A stretch of 64,000 nt of DNA from Salvia splendens (taxonomy: Eukaryota > Streptophyta > Magnoliopsida > Lamiales > Lamiaceae). The position numbers and the translations under genes are program-made. The stretch is from the NCBI RefSeq assembly GCF_004379255.2, contig NC_056036.1, positions 744,001 through 808,000 of the forward strand, written 5' to 3'. The notes below the pieces were generated by a model. The model was given only the letters and a program-made list of their open reading frames with translations. It was not told the DNA's origin and did no database searches. Shown here one piece after another: positions 59,237-64,000 of this stretch. Numbering within the stretch: the stretch's first letter is position 1; each line of letters opens with the position of its first letter.

Positions 59237-60358
59237 TCATGTAATAAAAACAAGACCTTCAGTTCTACTTCGAACAATGCAATGAAACACTTGTCTAACT
59301 TGTGATTCCAATGGATCAAGCTCCCTCTTCAAACCCTCACTCACATTCCTCACTTCCTCAACCCTCTCCTTCACCTCCCTCTCCCTCTCCTCCGACAATG
59401 GGAGCTCCGCAGAATCAACGAGCTCGTTCAAACGCCGCGAGCATCTCTCAATCTCTCGAATCTCCCTCAGCAACCCGCACGCGTTCGCCCTCTTCGACTC
59501 CTCCAATATCCTCTCCCGTGGCGAGAGGATTGCCCCGGCCCACGGGAACTGCTTCGGGACGTGGAAATGGGCCTGCAGGCTGCGATCCTGGCACGGGATT
59601 GCGGCCACCAGGGCCCACATTGTGAACACGAGCACGTGGCTCATAGTAAACACGGATAAACTAACCCCGTTCGTCTCGTTGGGACGGGGCGGGGTTAGGT
59701 TATTGCATAATGCTTGCAGTTGTTTCGCGGCGGACCACGACCGGGACACGCTCCACGAGAGGGACCGGGAGTGGACTACCCCCGGGCTTTTCTGGTCGTG
59801 GTGGCGGCTGAACGAGCGGTTTCTCGTCGCGAACGTGGCTGTGGATTGCTTCCGGTCGAGCATTCCGATGGCGAGATTGATTAGGGCTTTCTTGGCTCGG
59901 CGGAATTGGGCGTCGCTGGTGGCTCTCCGGCGGCCATCCAAGGCGGTGAGGACAATTTCAAGCTGCTTTTTCCACTGTCTGATCAGCTCAATTCCGTCGC
60001 GGACGGCGTTGCAGACGTCAAGGGCTTTGACGCTCCGGTCGAAGTAGTAGGCGGCGGCGCGATCCACCGGAGTACGGCGGAGGACGGCGGCGTTGCTGGC
60101 CATGATCGCCGTGAATTCCTCCTGGCAGAGGAGGAATGCGTCGAGGAGGCTGCGCAGCCATGGGATTGACAGGAGGCTGCCGGAGTCCGCCGCCGCTAGG
60201 CCGTTGAACCGGTCGGCGACGTGGCGCTGGAAGGCCTCCGCCTCCGTGTCGGCGGCGGAGTGCGACGGCGGCTCAATTGAATGGACCTGATCGCGCCGCC
60301 GGCTCAGGATCGAGAAAATTGAGCTCGGAGCTGATGATGATGATTCAGTAATCGGCAT
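59237..60358 (-). CDS. ROH1: ROH1/BYPASS-like protein (DUF793)
   Basis: Single-exon gene of 373 aa. It starts MPITESSSSAPSSIFSILSR and has the family blocks FQRHVADRFNGL, LLSIPWLRSLLDAFLLCQEE, VDRAAAYYFDRSVKALDVCN and VRDGIELIRQWKKQLEIVLT. A hydrophobic stretch (SHVLVFTMWALVAAIPC) lies near residue 240. The C-terminal part has a coiled-coil-like charged region. ROH1 proteins bind the exocyst subunit EXO70A1 and act in secretion, including seed-coat mucilage in Arabidopsis. Arg-Ser-rich patches follow residue 175. The gene is complete, with a CT-rich leader upstream. Confidence 0.9.
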   Translation of the reverse strand: MPITESSSSAPSSIFSILSRRRDQVHSIEPPSHSAADTEAEAFQRHVADRFNGLAAADSGSLLSIPWLRSLLDAFLLCQEEFTAIMASNAAVLRRTPVDRAAAYYFDRSVKALDVCNAVRDGIELIRQWKKQLEIVLTALDGRRRATSDAQFRRAKKALINLAIGMLDRKQSTATFATRNRSFSRHHDQKSPGVVHSRSLSWSVSRSWSAAKQLQALCNNLTPPRPNETNGVSLSVFTMSHVLVFTMWALVAAIPCQDRSLQAHFHVPKQFPWAGAILSPRERILEESKRANACGLLREIREIERCSRRLNELVDSAELPLSEEREREVKERVEEVRNVSEGLKRELDPLESQVRQVFHCIVRSRTEGLVFIT

Positions 60359-62308
60359 TTTCTGATCAATCTCAGATCACATGAAAAAAATTTGGGAAAT
60401 TGAAGCCGGAAATTCAAGAATCGGATCTTGGATTTGGGAAAAGTGGATTCCGATCAAGAATCGGAAATAAAGATTGAAACTTTTTTGTTTTTTATTTCAA
60501 GAAATCTTCTTTTCAGAACACCCAATCACAGAATAAATTCAAAGACACGAACTTTATGGAGTGAAGGTGTTGATGATAGAGAGAAAGGGAGGAATGTGGA
60601 GTGATGATAGAGAGAAATTGGACAGATTTTGTAGTGAAAAGAACAGAGTAATTACAGAGGTATTTAAACGTGTAATTAAGAAAATGGATTTCTGTGTTTA
60701 ATGGGAACTGTTAATAAATTTGGCAGTTAAAAGGGGATTTTTTAGGGTCGAAAATGGAAAGAGGCGAATTTGTTGCGAAATAAACTTACACGCTGCGAAC
60801 GCGAATTGGACACGCATTTCATTATTAGAATTTTCATCGGTAAATAAGTATGTTTGGAAAAATAATTATTTACGAGTACATATTTATTTGTATTTTCCAC
60901 AATACTATGAATTAATGCTTATTATTTAGGAGATTTTCGAAAAATCTTTACCAAAATGCAATGTAGAGAAAAATCTTTACCATAATTTTACTTTAACTAA
61001 AAATTAGTTCTTATTATTTTCATATTAAATTTTTATAAATAAAATTGAAGCTCAATCTTAAAGCCAATAACCGCAATCTCTACCTAAAATAAGTAGGATA
61101 GGATAATAGTGTAAAAGTATTTGAGTTATTATTTTTAATTATATATATTTAATAAAAAAACTCAAACGTATTTTTTATTAAATGAATTTAATTGAAATAG
61201 AGCACAACGCATATTATCTAATAAAATTGGCGTGGATATATCTTTGTGATGCAATAGTTTGTGTTAATATTATCTCTGTGATGATATCTATAAAAATAAT
61301 TGGTTTTATATTGAGTTATAAAATCAAATTTTAAATAATTATAATGTAAATAAAGTTAAGAGAATGTAAGAAGAGAAGTGGTCAACAGAAATATAATGTA
61401 CTAAGAAGAGAAGTGGTCAACAGATATGTACATATCAAAAAAATATAATATAATATAATATGTATAAATAATAGTAGGATTTAACGTTTTTAATTCGTTT
61501 TGTATTATTGTTATTTTTCAATTACATTCAACGGTTTCACTTCGTTTTATATTTATTTATAGAAATGTGTGCATTTGTGTGTGTCATCGGATTGAGTAGA
61601 GTCTGACTGATAACTTTAGTTTATATATGAAATTTATTAATCATATATTGTAATATAAGAAATAATGTACTATGTACGAAACTGGAGTATAATTTATTGT
61701 TTATGGGAGATAATTAATTTACATAGTGAGAATCTTGTCGTATGTATTAAAAAAAGGAATTATGTGTATGATGATTGACTATGATCTATCTAGAATGTAT
61801 ACAATATAAAAAAAATAAAACAAATATTTTACCAGTCAAAGTCTTACAGATACAGAGTTGTATCAATAGTCACTACGTCTACGTGTATAATACTGGGCCT
61901 CAGTTGGAAACTGGAAATGCACAATATTAGTATAAAAATTATTATTGAAAAAGTCTTCTCTAGCTAGATAAAAACAGCAAAAAGTATTTGCCTGTTTTTG
62001 TATGTGAAACAGCAAAAAATAATTTCAATTATCTTAATTATGGAATTGAAAAATAATTATTCCAGAACATAATTATAAGATGTATGTTTAGTAATTCATC
62101 CATATTAGTCACCATTTCAATTTTATAAATACTTATCACTCTAATTTGATGCTGGTTATATCAGTATCTATATCTTCAAATAATCATAATATCAATTTTT
62201 AGACACAATTCAATATGTGGGATACCACTGGGAGTTATGTGTTGGTATCAAATAGAGTATTATTGAAGTGTGACAACAAGATAAATGTAGGCCCTCTTAA
62301 CTAATGCT
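60359..62308. other. ROH1 leader/promoter and AT-rich intergenic
   Basis: 60359-60680 is the likely leader with GAGAGAAA-type motifs (60575-60625). The rest is AT-rich with no gene recognised. AAGAAGAGAAGTGGTCAACAGA occurs twice near 61370 and 61402, a short direct duplication. Confidence 0.5.
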
Positions 62309-62311
62309 TAA

Positions 62312-62758
62312 GAGTGTCCACAATGGGGGAGCCGCGGCCCGCGGCTCGGTGCGCGGCCCCCCATTGCAGAGAGCCGAGAGGCGGGGCGCAGGGCCGAGAG
62401 CTGAGGGCGAGCCGCGGCCGCGGCCTTCACGCGGCTGAGCCGTGTGAGCCGCGGCCCTCCACTGCAGCGGGCCGCGTTTCGCTGCTGGGCCGCCGAATTT
62501 TTTTTTATTTTTTTTCAAATTTTTTTTATAAATATGAACTTCCATTTCCATTTTTTTCACTTCTTTCTATACTTCCGATCCCTTCATTACACTTCCAATC
62601 CCTACAAAAAATGTAAGGTGGAGATGGTGATTCCCCGGGGTACGGAGACTCGGGATACGACAACTTCCCCAATCAGATGTGGAGTCCGCAATCGCCCCAA
62701 TTCCGTGGCCAGTCATCCCAGCAGAGGTGGCCTTCAAGGGCCACCATTGTGGACACCC
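62312..62758. mobile_element. PIF/Harbinger-type non-autonomous element
   Basis: 447 bp. Ends GAGTGTCCACAATGG and inverted GGGTGTCCACAATGG, with TAA at both flanks (62309-62311 and 62759-62761), as for PIF/Harbinger. The left third is very GC-rich (GCCGCGG repeats). The right part, after a TTTATAAATA box, has a leader-like stretch and reads GDGDSPGYGDSGYDNFPNQM in one frame, as in a 5' gene fragment. It is likely an internal deletion derivative. Confidence 0.78.
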
Positions 62759-64000
62759 TAAAAGTTATATTGAAGGTCATGTAGTGTTGACAAGAAAAGT
62801 GGGGTTCTCAACCATTTAAAACTATCATGTGATAAAAAAAATTAAAAATGATAGGCCACCAATTTCCTTTTCAATGTCCCATTTTCTTGAACCTTGACTT
62901 TGAAATTTTCAAATTTGTAACATATCAGACTAACATAATAATAATATTTCTACATATAATTGAGCTGCAATGTCCCATTTGGAAACATAGAGGTGTAGTG
63001 TAGGGAATATTTTGGTTAAGTAGGCCTTATTGTTTTGGTAGTAAATATGAGTCATGAGTTAATGTGTGTTGTTTGTGGCCCATTTAATTCTTGTGCTATA
63101 TAACATAACAACGCAAGTGGATTTGTAATGAGACCTAATTTAAGTGACAAGAATTGTGGATTCAGTTCCATTTATGTACGATGTATATTTTTCACATGAT
63201 GGCATAATGATGTCTAGGTATATGCAAGAATTTCAATTTGGAGTTGTGACTTGTGAGTCGTGGGATAAATATTTATATTCACACAAAATATATTGAAAGT
63301 GTAGGAGACCACTAGCATTCGCAATAGTATAACATAACTTTAATTAGATATTTCACTTGTCGTTACTAAATCTAAAATAGTAATAGTATTTCAACATATA
63401 ATTGAGCTACATTAATGCTCCATTTGGACGCATTGAGACGTGTAGGGAATATTTTGGTGAGCAGGACTCCTTATTTTGGTACAAAATATGAGTCATGAGT
63501 TAATGTTGTGTTGTTCGTGGCACATTTGAATGTTGTGCTATTTAATTTTAGGTGTTATTTAATTGCTATGACTTATTATTATTATATAATATCTATATGT
63601 TTAGAATTAAATTGTGAAATTTTCTTTGTTGGAAGGAGGTGACTATAACTCATAATCATATGATTATCTATTTAAGATTGAGTTGTAAGATTTAATCGCA
63701 TGAACCAAATGTAATACGTATTCAATAATGAATAATATAATCTTTCGAACCGAGCTGAGTCCTTAGTGTATGTTAGATCTATCAATGAGACCTAACTCAA
63801 ATAGCAAAGATGATACATTATAAGACTATTCTTGCTTTCATAATCAGTAGACCGGATATCTGTTGCAATTCTATACATAAATTTATAGGAATTTCGGGTT
63901 CGAATACCGGATTTTTTTGTAATGCTTACTTAAATTGTACTAAATGACAACCCTAGAATCTTACTTCACGGCTTTTAATATCTGTAATTTACATCATTAA
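62759..64000. other. Intergenic with an old direct duplication
   Basis: About 170 bp at 62936-63105 recur at 63378-63545, sharing CATATAATTGAGCT, TAGGGAATATTTTGGT and ATATGAGTCATGAGTTAATG, at roughly 80% identity. No gene recognised up to the window end. Confidence 0.65.

Noticed and set aside
59302..60290. Plus-strand frames over the ROH1-like gene
   Set aside because: Pro/Ser or Arg-rich translations of the antisense strand, typical of shadow frames.
62297..62616. Arg/Ala/Gly-rich frames on both strands
   Set aside because: They come from the GCCGCGG-rich part of the Harbinger-type element and lack coding features.

Overview
This window is nuclear DNA of a flowering plant, most likely an asterid eudicot. 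The evidence is AT-rich, intron-rich genes with GT..AG junctions, a chloroplast FtsH, a primary-wall cellulose synthase, an AP2/ERF factor, a Copia retrotransposon, a Mutator-like element and several Stowaway-type MITEs. No species can be named from the sequence alone. Exon boundaries were derived by hand from splice signals and frame continuity. Every model reported as intact stays in frame from start to stop.

Layout. 1-1265: 3' part of the complex I subunit NDUFB2 (+). 3.2-6.2 kb: thylakoid FtsH protease, type A (+). 7.0-8.3 kb: a decayed BAHD acyltransferase pseudogene (+). 9.5-12.2 kb: a plant protein of unknown function with a C-terminal prenylation box and a uORF that touches its start codon (+). 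13.3-17.2 kb: a CDK-like kinase of the At1g54610 type, with three foldback or MITE insertions in its introns (+). 17.5-18.1 kb: a non-autonomous DNA element with 8-bp target duplication. 18.5 kb: a DUF3511 gene (-). 20.1-21.8 kb: an ERF factor (-). 22-24 kb: MITEs. 25.0-29.9 kb: a 14-exon CESA6-like gene (-). 30-40.3 kb: about 10 kb with no recognisable gene, holding Stowaway MITEs, a tRNA-His-like relic, a short plastid ndhG-like fragment, a solo LTR, a tRNA-derived SINE-like stretch, a hAT-type MITE and a CACTA-type MITE. 40.4-41.6 kb: a class II phospholipase A1 (+). 41.9-43.4 kb: thioredoxin Y (-). 43.5-48.4 kb: a complete, very young Copia element. 48.5-50.1 kb: a GBF4-like bZIP (+). 50.3-56.2 kb: a very young Mutator-like element. 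57.1-58.1 kb: an HSP20/RTM2-like membrane-anchored protein (-). 59.2-60.4 kb: a ROH1/BYPASS-like protein (-). 60.4-64 kb: intergenic DNA with a PIF/Harbinger-type element and an old direct duplication.

The most interesting part is 43.4-56.2 kb. Thioredoxin Y and the bZIP gene are divergent. Without the Copia insertion their start codons would be only 187 bp apart, so a compact two-way promoter has recently been split by 4.9 kb of retrotransposon; the LTRs differ by one substitution and two indels, and the 5-bp target duplication is perfect. About 210 bp past the bZIP stop lies a 5.9-kb Mutator-like element. Its 309-bp terminal inverted repeats differ at one base and are built from repeated palindromes of the form GCC-N10-GGC. 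It carries a 3'-truncated MuDR-type transposase gene and, convergent to it, a four-exon plant mobile domain (PMD/MAIN-like) gene with a single-base frameshift. The small bZIP gene is therefore bracketed by two recent insertions.
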